A DNA stretch of 64,000 bases from Pyxicephalus adspersus (lineage: Eukaryota; Chordata; Amphibia; Anura; Pyxicephalidae), in NCBI RefSeq assembly GCF_032062135.1, contig NC_092862.1, positions 44,711,066 to 44,775,065 on the forward strand, given 5' to 3'. This document shows, one piece after another, positions 10,767 to 21,892 of this stretch. Position 1 is the stretch's first letter. Every line of letters starts with the position of its first letter. Position numbers and translations under genes: made by a program. A model generated the notes under the pieces. That model did not search any database and was not told the DNA's origin. It saw only the letters and a program-made list of their open reading frames with translations.

Positions 10767-13291
10767 TCCCTAAATAGATTTCAGATTTTAGGTTGTTCTA
10801 GAAATCCCTATTGTCCAAATCATTGACACTGTAATGCTACATATGTGGTAACATTTTGGAAAAAAATACTTATCCGTAATGGAGGTAATGTAAATAGTAA
10901 AAGACAGGTACTCCTCTACTATGGAGATTTGTTTTTTTTTTTCTGTTTTTTAGGAAGATATAAATATCACTGGAAATATGCTTTTCAGTACTCCAGGGGT
11001 AAACTGTGTGCTGGCTTAAAAAAAAACTTTCTATGTGTTGTAATACAGTACAGCAGTAATGAAGTGTGAAAACAGTTGCTGAATTACACAAAAATGCAAA
11101 ATGCATCAGTCAAAGCTTATCTAGAGTACAAAGAGAACATACCAACTGCCAAATTTTACAGGCCAGGAAAGGTGTTAATAATGCATAATTCTTTCTCACA
11201 GCAAAGAAAACCCTGGACTCCATCTAACATAATAGATTAAAGTGTAATTGTACCCAGGACTTTGTTTCTAGTTTTAGATAGAGTTGGAAAGGCTTAAAAG
11301 CTCTGCCATGTTATTATTTTTATTTTATTTTTTTTATGTCTGTGTCATTACATGGGAGATTTTCCATCACTTCCTGTTCTTATTATACAACAATAGTTTT
11401 AGGTGACAATAAATATTCTCAGAATGCAGTAAAATACCATCTTTGACAGTTGTTACTGGAGCAGGTGATCCCAATTGGAAATATTTGGTAATAGTTTAAA
11501 TATTTTAGGTTTCTACTTTCTGACCTAATCCTCCAGGTTTCACGTTAACAGGTTTTTTCATCCTAATATGGCAGAGGAGATTTGCACAAATTGTTTGTTT
11601 TCCATTTTTATCTCTTATCACTCCAAGATGTGAGATTGTATTATAAATTTAAGGAACAGATCATTTCAATTGAGGGAAATCTGCAGAGATAAATACAGAG
11701 GCTGCCCCTGCTTACTTCTAAAAATTCTAATTGCCTGACTGTCCGAGTGCTTTAATTGGGCTTCTAATACAAGGCCCTGGAATTTAACTAGATTTTACAT
11801 TTTAAATTCATTCTGACTTCCTAATCCACATGTTTCCTCAAAGTAGGTACCCAGAAACAGTTCATAGATAGGGAGGTAACTAGTAATTGTAAAAGAGGAT
11901 CACCAATGGTATGTCCCATATATGCCCATCATTAGGCTTGCTGTACTCATATACTATGAGTATACTACATTACTATGTAATTGATTAGATGAAAAGAATT
12001 ACATCGCTTGTCTTCTTAAATATTTGTTGATCAAAATTTGATCTGGCAAAGTGTTTTGTTTTTTTGTCAGTTGGTTAACCATTGTATTGAAATCAAAATC
12101 ACTTTTTGTGGTATGATTGATATATAAATATAGTATATTGGTAATATTGATTGTAATCGAGATAAATTATCAAACAAGTGTATGGTACATTGATTAGTTG
12201 TAGCGAATTGCAAGGATAATATCAAGTAAAAATAACACAGAGAAAATATCACATATACAGTATGTGTATGCCTAGCATTAGTATGTAACTGTGACATATC
12301 AGAAACATCTCATTTACTTCTGCTTGGCACATTCATCTGTGTTATATGAAACATCCTGACATTAATACTTGGCTTTAGATCTACAAGAATGATATCTCTG
12401 AAGTGTCAAAATATAGATAACCTCCTCAGCTGAAATGACAAGTACACTCACTGAAGCTGTTTAATGAAGAATTTGTACAGCACAGAAAGAAATGGGAGGA
12501 ATATTGGAGGCAGGTGCTGCTTATCAGAGCCTAAAGGAAATATCTTATCCTGTGGACCAAGGGTCATCCTCTCTACAAGAATCATTGCCATTCAATCCAC
12601 CAATTGACCTCTACCTATTTTATCCATCACAGGTTGTTGTTATACATATACTGATGTGAGGCATGCTTCCCAGATACCATTAGGTAAAAATAACTTATGC
12701 TATACATTTCCTTAGTTATCTGTATATTTTTAATAAACACGAGTAGGATCTGTTGTGTGCCTTACTCAACAAATGAAAAAGCAGATGCTGATTGCAGATG
12801 GAACAGAAAGTTCTGCAGACCAGAGCAGTATGGAAGACATTTGTGGTCATATAATATTATTGTCATAGTTTTGTAATGTTTTAAAACCAAAGAAGAACAA
12901 CTGTATGGATTGCTTGTCACTAACCACAAGAATCTGACAAGGTACAAAATTTTATTTGTAGCTTGTCAATGTGAACTTTACATCCATGTGTTGGGTCTGA
13001 TGATGCTGTACAGCGAAACATTCACAGCACGTGTGTAGGATCGTTAAGAGGAAAGGAAAATTGGAAGAGTTATGATTTTTCACAATTTTTGTTTACACTA
13101 GTAGTAGATTGATCTGTCTCTCAATTTGATTTGGGAAGAACGTATTGGAAGCTTATACCTATCTCTTTTGTAAAGGCATTGCTTCTAGAAGATTGTGGAC
13201 TGCTGTATTTTACTTCAAAGTGAATATGTAATGGAAATTTATAACATACTATGCTCTTATAGGGGCCACTTTTTAATTCCAGGACCTTTAT
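10767..13291. other. Long AT-rich stretch without a gene
   Basis: No terminal repeats, exon signals or RNA genes were recognised. Around 11700-11800 a non-repetitive block rich in homeodomain-like core words (ctaattgcctg, gctttaattgggc) could be conserved noncoding DNA; this was not testable here. Confidence 0.35.
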
Positions 13292-13358
13292 GATTATCAT
13301 ATATTTATATAGTGCCAACATGTCATGCAACACTTTACAGAGTCTGTACTTCTGTCTC
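13292..13358 (-). mobile_element. SINE 3' part, split by a MITE
   Basis: The tail of a minus-strand SINE (tatttatatagtgccaacat, then cactttacagagtctgtac). Its continuation is at 13804-14040; the MITE at 13359-13803 interrupts it. Confidence 0.8.
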
Positions 13359-13803
13359 TAAGGCTGTGTACACATGCGCAAAAATTTTCGTGGAAACGAA
13401 CGATCCACGAAAGATCATTCGATAATTGTTAACAAAAAAAGTGCACAATGACTGGTCAACGATGCCGACGAGCGAGAAATCTCACTGGAAACCAACAACC
13501 AATCCGGCGGATCTGATTGGGCTTTGATCGTTTGTAATCTATTGTGTGTACAGTCGTTCAGTGATCGTGGATTGTTCTGTGATACAATTTTTCCTGTACA
13601 TGTCACTTCCTGCATCATTTGAACGATCGTTCAAATGAACGTTCCTAGTGTGTACATTATTGGTGGATTTTATTTAAACGATTTTATCATTATAACACGT
13701 ACAGAATTGTGCAGAATACAATTGTTCAAAATAATCCCTTGGGGAATAATCATGGATCGTTCCCTTTCAAACGATAATTATTGCACGTGTGTACCTAGCC
13801 TTA
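13359..13803 (+). mobile_element. CGTTCG-type foldback MITE, diverged subfamily, nested in SINE
   Basis: 445 bp with ends taaggctgtgtacacatgcg and gcacgtgtgtacctagcctta. It lies in the opposite orientation to its relative at 559-975. The SINE sequence on either side becomes continuous when the element and one TA are removed, which shows directly that the target duplication is TA. A perfect 18-bp palindrome, tttgaacgatcgttcaaa, lies at about 13618-13635. No transposase is present. Confidence 0.85.
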
Positions 13804-14040
13804 CTGGCCCTCAGAGAAGGTCACAATCTAATGTCCCTTCCATTAGTGTTGCCTAATGTGCTGGGATTACATGAAGCATATTACCATACCATATTCTAAG
13901 GCCTGATGGCATGATTTTAGGAAGAAACCAAGGTACCCAAAGAAAACCAACACAAACACAGGGAAAAAATTTAAATTTTATGCAAAAATTGTCCTACCTG
14001 AGATTTGAACCTGGGGCCCAAGTCCAACCAGAGCCACTGT
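13804..14040 (-). mobile_element. SINE 5' part, split by a MITE
   Basis: Continues the minus-strand SINE from 13292-13358: ggtcacaatctaatgtccct, later ggaagaaaccaaggtaccc, and a degenerate B-box complement gagatttgaacctgggg. The extreme 5' end (A box) is poorly conserved. Confidence 0.75.
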
Positions 14041-14166
14041 ATTGTACATTTTGCTATATACTAGTAGTGATTGTTTTCTGTGTTTGCTGACTACAAACTG
14101 CCCCTTCTATGCCCCTTTATAAAAAGATAATGGCTGTTCAACAAAGTGATTGTCCAATACTAAGCC

Positions 14167-14595
14167 TAAAGGTGCGTACACACTTCCAATTTTTATCGTT
14201 CCAATCGAACGACGAACGATCGATTGGGCAAAAAATCGTTCGTAAAAAAGTAACCAACGACGCCGACGAACGAGGAAAATTGTTGGAAACGAACGACCGG
14301 ACCGGCGGATCGGATTGGGCGACGATCGTTGAACATCGTTCGTGTGTACGGCCGTTCGTTGATCGTCCATGTTCAGAGCATGCGTGATGAACGAACGTCC
14401 GTTCACTTTCCTGTCGTGCACATAGTTCCTCTATCGCTTAAACGATCGTATCTATTGTGTGTACAATATCTACGAACGATCGTGTCGTTACCTCTATGTG
14501 CAGGATCGGTGCTATACGATCGTTCATATATATCGTGCAGGAACGTTCGTCGTTCGTTTTCCGACGATAATAATTGGAAGTGTGTACGTAGCTTA
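14167..14595 (-). mobile_element. CGTTCG-rich foldback MITE, main subfamily
   Basis: 429 bp. It is the reverse complement of the copy at 45479-45906, with about 15 differences counted by eye, mostly single bases. The ends are taaaggtgcgtacacacttc and gaagtgtgtacgtagctta. CpGs are very dense. Frames of up to 104 codons occur on both strands over the same bases, which argues for structural rather than coding constraint. Confidence 0.85.
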
Positions 14596-15059
14596 ATACT
14601 AAGTGATGAGAACAAATAGGCCCATTTATGTGGACATTAAGGGTGGCACTTCGAAGGTTGCTATGCTAGTGCTATCTTTGCTATCTTAGTTTATACATAT
14701 TGACTATATTTCGGCCCCATGTTCAGTTTAAATAAGGCTTGGTTATGAAACAGTTTACCATGAACATTCTACCATCTCAAAATGTTATTTGTTATATGTA
14801 AAGAACTACCAATGTATTTGCAAATATTTATGACATAGCACCTACATAAGTTCAGGATTTAAATGACCTTATTGTAATTTATAGATGTATGTTGGTTGAT
14901 GTATGATAGAAAGTATCAATAAATGAGTTAGTGGACCCAATGATAAGCTCACTAGCATGCTCACTGACAAATTGGAAAAATTTGAACTGATTTGGAATCC
15001 ATGGATAGTACATAATTTGAATTGATAGTCATGTCGTGCTCATTGGTAATAGTCGCACA
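14596..15059. other. No gene recognised; possibly upstream part of a LINE
   Basis: AT-rich sequence leading into the L1-like 3' end at 15060. It could be decayed ORF2 or UTR sequence, but no protein motif is readable. Confidence 0.35.
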
Positions 15060-15469
15060 AAACTATAATCTGAATAAAAATCTCTGCCCCCTCCCATTTT
15101 TCTCCCCCCCCTTTTTCTTATGTGTCTCCCTGCCCTGATAGGGTCGGGCCTATAGCCTTGCCGGGATTGGAATTCAACCCCAACCCCTTTGGTTACTAGT
15201 TTGAATACATAATGGTCAAGGGAAATAGTTCATTCATATCGACTAGAGGGCCTCGATTTGATCAGCGTTGTTTTTTCTTGTGTCATTGTTTTGCTTGTTT
15301 GTCTGTCAAGATGTATGTTTAATTTTTTATTACTCAGGAACTTGTAATTTTGGTATTGTTATTGCACTTTTTATTTTTGTCCATAAAGGACATTGATGTT
15401 CCTATATATAAAAATGTTTGTAAAACCTTTTATGTTTAAAAATTTCAATAAAAAGATTGAAATACAAAA
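15060..15469 (+). repeat. L1-like LINE 3' UTR
   Basis: A pyrimidine-rich start (ctctgccccctcccattttt) leads to a T-rich UTR that ends aatttcaataaaaagattga, containing an AATAAA signal close to the terminus. The layout matches the other L1-like 3' ends in the window. It is 5'-truncated with no coding part. Confidence 0.5.
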
Positions 15470-17003
15470 TACCAGTTAGTAGTTCTCCTCCATGGTATTA
15501 ATATGTGCAATATGCCAGCTACAGCAATGCCAGGACAAGGTGCTCTCCCACCCTATGAGCTGTGAACTACATTAACACATTTTATTGCAGGTCCTGTACA
15601 TTTTGCACCCCATAAATAATAAAAGTAAACAAAAAAAACTATTATAAAATATTTGTCAAAAACTATTTTTTCTGTACAGTAAGTCTATTCCCATACTGGC
15701 GGTGAGGTTGTGTTGTGGTTACCACCATGCCAGTAAACAGATGTAATTTATTGGTTACCTGTGGCAGCCCAATAGAGAACAAATGGGGGTGGCAATGAAC
15801 AGTTCAGTACCAATCACTCCTGCCCGCTGTCAGATGTGCAAACAATGGTTCTCCGCTGCATGTTTTGTCCAGGTATGGTGATGTTTTCTTTCATATATTA
15901 TGTTGAAACTGTAATTGTTTTCTCCCTTTTTCATAAATATTTTTAAAAAATGCATTTAATCGAACAAAAAATAACAGCACTCCAGTGTGTGAACAGCGGA
16001 GCATTTTGGAAGGTGCTAGTCACCAGGAGCTGCACTAGGATAGCTTGATCCTACTATACTTCTGAACCTGCCTTCAGTCCACTAACTTTGATTCAGTGCC
16101 AATCTGTTCCACTACATTATTATAAGTTTAAAAAGGAGCCGATCAGGGAAGTCCGCAGCTGCATTGTGGGACTTGTAAAGATGCAGAAACAGTAATTTGA
16201 AATTTATGTACAGTTACCTAGCTGTACGTAATTAAGACTATATCATAGTTAAAACAGTGATTTTCAAAGGTTCTGTTATACAGTTTCAGGTCTAAACTTG
16301 GGTGAATGGAGTTCTTATTTAATAGACCATTGTTTATTGCAAAAAAAAAAAATCCCTGCAATAAATAGGTAACTTATTCTGATTTATAGCTTTATTACCT
16401 ATAATAACTAATAAACCTCTTCTAGAAATGTTTTTTGCTAAAAAGAAGTTAAACTTTAAATAGGATAGTTAGGATTCAATGATTTAACCCTATTAGAAAA
16501 AAACAAGGACTCCTCAGATAAGCAGCATAGTTGCTGTATGTTTGTTCTAACCACCACTGGCAGATAATAGTTCATTCATCTAAATCAGCAAGCAAAAAAA
16601 TACATTAATTATGGAAACACCCCAACATTTGAGCAGAGTCTGTGCATTGAACGGGAGTGAATCAGCAAACTGGTATCTCAAAGTCCACATGACTATATCA
16701 TCATTTTCTAGGTAATTGTTATTTCTGTGAAAGGCTGCTGCCTTACCCTGTTATTCCACAGAGCACACATATTACATTTTATAGCTGTTCATTCAACCAC
16801 ACAGCTTGTAGTGACTGCAACCAAGAACAGGACAATTGGACATTGGCAGTGATTATTATTTGTAGTTATCTTTTGGCCAGGTCTGTCAGTATCTAAATTA
16901 ATGTTCCAATCTAAAAGAATCCCTTCTTGTTAGATCTTTTTTCAATATCTCTATGCAGCCATGAGAACTGTACTCATTTTTACCTTTTAAAAAAGAACAC
17001 CAT
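15470..17003. other. No gene recognised
   Basis: AT-rich. A block at about 15690-15850 (word ggcggtgaggttgtg) resembles the dispersed repeat seen at 26275, 46330 and 59400. Otherwise no structure was seen. Confidence 0.4.
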
Positions 17004-17221
17004 GGGCCTGATTTATTAAAGCTCTCCAAGGCTGGAGAGGATACACTTTCATCATTGAAGCTGAGTGATCCAGCAAACCTGGAATAAAGGCAATAGCAGG
17101 TATTTGCTAGTAAATGTTTTGAATCCTGGACCAAATCCATTCCAGGTTTGCTGGATCACCCAGCTTCACTGATGAAAGTGTATCCTCCCCAGTCTTGGAG
17201 AGCTTTAATAAATCAGGTCTC
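17004..17221. mobile_element. Foldback MITE with gggcctgattta-type ends, well preserved
   Basis: 218 bp. The left arm gggcctgatttattaaagct and right arm agctttaataaatcaggtct are complements, as are aggatacactttcatca and tgatgaaagtgtatcct. Nearly the whole element folds back around about 17100. This copy best shows the family structure. Confidence 0.85.
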
Positions 17222-17339
17222 CTGTCTAAAATTGGAGCTCATAAAATGCATGCTATTGCCCTTATTAGACAGACTGACTGTTCTGCATCCCTTTCTAATT
17301 ATGTTTCACATTTTTACTTCCCTGAGTGATGGTCAAGCC

Positions 17340-17577
17340 CACTGTTTTTCAACCAGGGTTCAGTGGAACTTTAGGGTTCCAGCAGAGGTTGCTACGGGTT
17401 CCTCCATCAATGAGCAATTTGTGCCTCTCAGGTCATATATAGAGAAAACAAATGTTCTTTCTATTGTGTAAGTACTATTGTTAAAGGCAGCTTAAAGGAG
17501 CAGTGGATATAGTATTTATAGCAGAGATTCCTCGAGGACCTGAAAGTTACCTAAAGGATTCCCTCATGTTAAAAAGC
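17340..17577 (+). mobile_element. hAT-like MITE, worn
   Basis: The left end cactgtttttcaaccagggt resembles the CAGTG...CAACC termini of hAT elements. The right part (gaggacctgaaagttacc) has lost its mirror-image terminus. No 8-bp duplication was found. It has no coding capacity. Confidence 0.5.
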
Positions 17578-18558
17578 CCTACATATACCCTCTCCTGTCT
17601 TATAAGTGTGTCTTTGTTGGTCCCTGAGAATGTGGCCTTGGACCCTGAAATAGGATTTGTCAGAAAGTTCACATAAAGTGCTTTTAGTCCAAGCACCATA
17701 TAAGGGGTAATGTAAAAGTGTACCGTATTTCTGTATGTTCTACAATTCTGTGTGGTCAAAGTACGACATGTAAACAGCTTCTGTCAATCCCAAATTGTCA
17801 AAGATCTCAGTACTTCGACAATTTGGAATAGACAGAAACTGCCCTGTTGATACCATTAGGGGATGCATCAGCCTGCTCATAGCCAGTATCAGACGTAATG
17901 GACTGTATTCTGGCAGCTTTGTGTAAACAAACCACTGTAATCATGACAAGTTGTACTGTCACAAGCGGAGGCCCCAGTACATCCGTCAGTACATCCGTCA
18001 CCCTCAGCTAACACTCTAACAAGACAGAATTATCTTATCCTTAGCGAAATTCCTTCTACTGTGAGCAGGAAAATTGCCATTGTTTAGGCCCAGCTATACT
18101 TCCTAATGGCCAGTACTTTCTTTGGCTGTAAAAGTGAACTATAAATACCTTTAACATGGAAATCTGTTCCCGAGCAGAGGATGATCTGGCATAATATGAT
18201 ACAGCTTAATCCACATCTCGTAAGGTAGTGCAAGATAAGCGCTTGGAATGGTATAACTAAATTAATGTTTTTATCCGGGACATATTTTTCATGTTTTTTT
18301 AGAAAAACAGTGACTTCTTTATTTTCCGGAATCTTCGTCTTTTGCATCAGACTGGGGTGTTTTTTAAAAAAAAGAATCAGAACCTAAATACATTTATTCA
18401 TTAAGATTTCTTCAGTTTCCAAGATGTCATAAGACATCTTAGATTTAATTGGTAGGTATAAGTGTAAACATTTGCAAGTGAGCCCTAGACCACTTTAATG
18501 TTACTTTCATTATTATTAATATTACAAATGGCATATCAGTTTTCCCAGTAACACAAAT
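17578..18558. other. No gene recognised
   Basis: A perfect 12-bp tandem duplication (cagtacatccgt twice) lies at 17975-17998. Otherwise AT-rich, without coding signals. Confidence 0.4.
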
Positions 18559-18700
18559 GGCTCTATTTATAAAACAAGGAATCAGACATTCCCCCAACCT
18601 TGTGAGAATCTTCCAGGTCCATGTGTTTCAAGGGCATTAATTGATGCCCAGCAGGGATTGTTTGAGGGAATATTAGGTTCCCTGTTTTATAAATAGAGCC
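18559..18700. mobile_element. Short palindromic element, ggctctatttata ends
   Basis: 142 bp bounded by an exact 18-bp inverted repeat, ggctctatttataaaaca and tgttttataaatagagcc. The interior is only partly symmetric. The size and ends fit a MITE. The superfamily is unclear because no clean target duplication is visible. Confidence 0.75.
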
Positions 18701-18834
18701 CTAAATATTTTTTGTAACAGGAGTGTTTAGGAACAAATTTACCTTTGTTCCATATTCATTCACCTACCCCTCTTCTCATCTTCATAATACTGGGGAGGTG
18801 TTGCACTGTAGTTCTATAAAGTAACAAGATTATA

Positions 18835-19050
18835 ATTATTAATAATTTATATAGCGCCCAATATATCACGCAGCGCTTTACAAAGTCTATTGGCAGATCA
18901 CTAACTGTCCCTCAAAGGGGCTTACAATCTAATATGTCTACCATAGTCATTAACACAGTCTAAGGGGAAGCCAGTTATCCTAACTGCTTGTTTTTTTAGT
19001 GATTTGGGATGAAATCAGAGTACCTGGGGGAAAATCACCCAAACACAGGT
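18835..19050 (-). mobile_element. SINE, 5'-truncated
   Basis: A minus-strand tail (atttatatagcgcccaatat, acgcagcgctttacaaagtc, then tgtccctcaaaggggcttac) continues into the SINE body up to about 19050. The promoter head is missing. An (AAT)n run follows at 19054-19087. Confidence 0.75.
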
Positions 19051-19721
19051 GGTATTAATAATAAAAATAATAATAATAATAATGATTAATATAATAATAT
19101 TATTCTTAACCACCTGGGCATTACACTGATGTCTAGATTTCTTCATTGTTCCAAAAGCGTTACACTGTTTTTCATGAAATTTTTTTTTTTAAATTGTAGA
19201 CCGGTAACTTACAGAAATATGTCCGAACAGGGTTCTAGTAGATATCATAGATATCATGAATATAAAAAATGTTTGAAACACAATCATGTAAAAAAAAAAA
19301 ATACTTTTAATAAAATTAAATAAAAGACACAAAATTCAGCTTAAACAAGAATACATAAATAAATGAAAAATACTGAAAATGCGATAATTCGGTATACTGT
19401 ATAGTAATATATTTTTCTAAAACACCTCCCTTTTTCTAAAACACCCCCCTTCAATCCAATACAAAATGAGAACAAAATTCAAACTCTCATTTTGTATTGT
19501 ATTGAATACAAACTCCTGTATCCAATCCAATACAAAATGATAGTTTTAATTTACCAATTACATACTTTGTATTTATTTTGAATTATTTTGTATTGGATTG
19601 TATACAGGAGATTGTATTCAATCCAATACAAAATGTGTTTGAATGAGTTTCAATTTGAATTTCCCGCACACACGCCGACGTCATCGTACGCACCGACGTA
19701 CACGCTACGGAGGGAGAAGAA

Positions 19722-19765
19722 GCCGGCCGGCTTCTTCTTCTCCGCCGGCCGGCTTCTTCTTCCCG
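19722..19765. repeat. 22-bp direct repeat, GC/CT-rich
   Basis: Two adjacent units begin gccggccggcttcttcttc. With the preceding gagaagaa the first unit also forms an inverted repeat around gccggccggc. It lies inside the TTAA element. Confidence 0.8.
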
Positions 19766-19776
19766 GAGAGGGCACC

Positions 19777-19841
19777 CGACGCTGGAGGACGACGCTGGAG
19801 ATCGACGCTGGAGGACGACGCTGGAACACGTCGCTAGATGA
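19777..19841. repeat. 13-bp minisatellite, five units
   Basis: Units are cgacgctggagga, cgacgctggagat, cgacgctggagga, cgacgctggaaca and a degenerate cgtcgctagatga. It lies inside the GC-rich core of the TTAA element. Confidence 0.85.
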
Positions 19842-19861
19842 TCGCAGCGGGACAGGGTAAG

Positions 19862-19928
19862 TGATCGATAAACCCGAACATTTCTCACTGTATTTTCATA
19901 CAGTGAGAAAAGTTCGGGGTTATCGATA
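19862..19928. repeat. Long hairpin near the right end of the TTAA element
   Basis: The arms pair around the loop attttca: tttctcactgta with tacagtgagaaa, then gataaacccgaac with gttcggggttatc (one bulge). The stem approaches 30 bp. Subterminal hairpins like this are common in MITEs. Confidence 0.8.
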
Positions 19929-19982
19929 ATTGTAATTATTTTAAACCCGAACCAAGGTCGGGGTTATCGCTCAGGTGGTTAA

Positions 19983-20096
19983 TACAGCAGTGCTGTACAT
20001 TAAATAGCGGTTGCAAATGACAGACACAAACAACTGGAGTAGAACCCTGTTTAGAAGAGCTTACTATCTAAGAGGAGTGGGAAGTAGCACATAACA
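19983..20096 (-). repeat. LINE 3' tail fragment
   Basis: Minus-strand version of the LINE tail: agtgctgtacattaaatagc, ggttgcaaatgacagacac, then agaagagcttactatctaag. It abuts the TTAA element and faces the plus-strand tail at 20113. Confidence 0.65.
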
Positions 20097-20112
20097 AGTT
20101 CTGCTTTAACCA

Positions 20113-20239
20113 CTAGATTGTAAGCTCTTTGGGGCAGGGTCCTCTCCTCCTGTATCACTGTCTGTATTAGTCTGTCATTTGCAATCCCTATTTAATGTAC
20201 AGTGCTGCGTAATATGTTGGCGCGATATAAATCCTGTTT

Positions 20240-20271
<32 letters not shown>
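20113..20271 (+). repeat. LINE 3' tail fragment with (TAA)n
   Basis: ctagattgtaagctctttgg and cctctcctcctgtatcactg are followed by acagtgctgcgtaatatgtt and gcgcgatataaatcctgt, ending in an (ATA)n simple repeat at about 20240-20270. The terminal simple repeat is the usual 3' end of this family. Confidence 0.8.
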
Positions 20272-20272
<1 letters not shown>

Positions 20273-20704
20273 TAGGGGAGCACAGAAATCTTCATTGTTC
20301 TTTTTTTTCATTTGAACCTCAAACATAGGCAACTGGCAGGATCAACAAATGTTTTCTGCACTTGCTAAAAATATTTTTATGCAACAAAATTAAAAAAATG
20401 TAACCATCACATCCAAGGACTGGTGAATTCCTGCTCTCGAACGGTTGATCCTGCCATCGAAGGCCCTTTAAGGTCTATAGGCAGGTTCATTACTTGATCA
20501 ATCCTTGCATGTCATAAAGCCTTACTATCTAAGAAAAAAAAATAAGTATCACAAGACCTATTTGCCTTTCAGACACGTATCACTTTGACTAAATAATTAA
20601 CACTAACATCAGTAGTAGCGGTCATGTGTTTCTGCAAGTGAAGAGGTTAAATACTGTGGTGTATAAGTCATGAATGAGTCAGGAGAGAAAAAAAGGGCCT
20701 TTAC
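20272..20704. other. No gene recognised
   Basis: AT-rich. It contains a 14-base match (ggttgatcctgcca, about 20444-20457) to the conserved 5' end of 18S rRNA, with no extension, judged chance. Confidence 0.45.
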
Positions 20705-20861
20705 CAGAGTTCTGGCTCACCACTAGCATTTTATTGTCCGTGGGATGTTTCCACAGGACGGGAGGAGCAGGCCTACAGTCGAAGTAAACAGAATCCATCA
20801 CTGCTTGTTCACGTATTTCAGGGTCAATGTTCCATGGGAGTGTATTCGGAGTGCCTGGCAC
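20705..20861 (-). CDS. Candidate internal coding exon, protein not recognised
   Basis: On the minus strand a frame enters after an AG acceptor (cctccttacaccagcag) and reads VPGTPNTLPWNIDPEIREQA, VMDSVYFDCRPAPPVLWKHP, then TDNKMLV. Two donors are possible: GTGAGC after the last V (exon end 20721; 141 nt, phase 0 to 0) or GTAAAG sixteen bases further (exon end 20705; phase 1 out). Base composition is richer in GC than the flanks and no repeat overlaps it. I recognise no domain and give no function. A weak pyrimidine tract at the acceptor is a reason for caution. A partner exon may be 57908-58074. Confidence 0.5.
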
Positions 20862-20869
20862 CTGCTGGT

Positions 20870-21491
20870 GTAAGGAGGTTGGCCAGCAACAATAAACCCA
20901 CAATCAACCTTGATGACTGTGCTAAGTGCAGACTGTAAATAATAAAACCATTTTTTGTCAGAGCTGGGAACGGTGTGTTAGGGTAAACACAGCGAATTAC
21001 AACACCCCTTGTACTGCAAACAGGTGGTGGCATGCACTTCTCTTTCCCTCTTTTTGTCCTTTTCTTCCTCTTTGGCAGGTAGAAAATGCATTCGCTTTTA
21101 AATGAGGTTATTACTCCTTATGAAAATATGTCTGTCAATCTTAGAAAATGACAGTGTGGACGGGGATATTCGTCTATTGAAAAGGCAAATCATTAGCAAC
21201 TGAAGGTCAAATGTTACGATAACAGTGTTAGATTTTGGTGATAAAGCGCTCCTAGTTTCACAAAATCACTGAAAAGTGAGTCTGTTTATCTGAATTGCTT
21301 GTGTTTTAAAGGTAGAGTCCCTAAGGGTCACTTAAGATTTGGCCTGGGCCATGCAATTTAGAAAGCTGTAATGTTTTGATTTATATCTACTGTTTCTATC
21401 TATGATTGAATGAAAGCACATAGGATTGATGTTCTTATAGTGCGAGGTATACATGATGTATATGTTCTTGATGTTCTTATCCTGCAAGGTA

Positions 21492-21496
<5 letters not shown>
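20870..21496. other. Non-repeat sequence, possible conserved noncoding block
   Basis: A pyrimidine-rich run (about 21038-21076) precedes a block at 21080-21320 of balanced composition without TE ends (for example tatgtctgtcaatcttagaa). No coding frame is convincing. Conservation would have to be measured. Confidence 0.3.

Positions 21497-21536
<40 letters not shown>
21497..21536. repeat. (TA)n microsatellite
   Basis: Roughly 20 uninterrupted TA units. Confidence 0.9.
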
Positions 21537-21539
<3 letters not shown>

Positions 21540-21607
21540 TTATTATTATTAAATAGGATTTTTATAGCGCCAACATATTACGCAGAGCTGTACATTAAAT
21601 ATATACA
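21537..21607 (-). repeat. LINE/SINE 3' tail fragment
   Basis: attattattaaataggattt and tatagcgccaacatattacg followed by gagctgtacattaaatat: minus-strand tail only. Confidence 0.7.
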
Positions 21608-21630
21608 TGTATATACATATATACATCAAA

Positions 21631-21850
21631 CTTGCCTGCCCATCTCTTTCTGTCTCTCACTACTTACCCACCAATCCATATCTCCCTCCCCTATTGTGTG
21701 CTACACACCCCCACCTCTTAGATTGTAAGCTCTTCTCCTCCGGTGTCATTGTCAGTATGGGTCCGTCATTTGCAACCCCTATTCAATCTACGGTGCTGCA
21801 TCAGTGCTATATAAATACTATTAATAATTATAATACTATTACTACTACTA
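21631..21850 (+). repeat. LINE 3' end fragment
   Basis: cttgcctgcccatctctttc and the CT-rich tract through attgtgtgctacacaccccc match the 3' region of the LINE at 42640-43015. Then come tagattgtaagctcttctcc and the AT-rich terminus. It is 5'-truncated. Confidence 0.7.
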
Positions 21851-21892
21851 ATAATACTATTACTACTAAAAATAATTACCTAAAGTTTTATT

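Larger units (their letters stand above)
19106..19982 (+). mobile_element. piggyBac-like TTAA-flanked nonautonomous element
   Basis: 877 bp between TTAA sites, with inverted ends ttaaccacctgggc and gctcaggtggttaa. TTAA flanks with CC...GG ends fit the piggyBac superfamily (established target preference); no transposase is present. The AT-rich left two-thirds contains an inverted block built on caatccaatacaaaat. A CpG-rich core holds a 22-bp direct repeat (19722-19765) and a 13-bp minisatellite (19777-19841). A long perfect-looking hairpin lies at 19862-19928. The 64-101-codon frames in the core overlap on both strands and are not credible genes. Confidence 0.75.

Noticed and set aside
14107..14421. 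Long frames with matching peptides in several MITE copies (also 2374-2881, 45428-46055)
   Set aside because: The matches follow from nearly identical DNA. Frames exist on both strands over the same bases, and the sequence is a foldback rich in a stop-poor 8-mer. No start context, domain or codon-level constraint is visible.
19583..19888. Arg/Ser-rich frames in the TTAA element core
   Set aside because: They are produced by a minisatellite and GC-rich direct repeats; frames overlap on both strands.
20444..20457. 14-base match to the start of 18S rRNA
   Set aside because: The match does not extend on either side and no rRNA structure follows.
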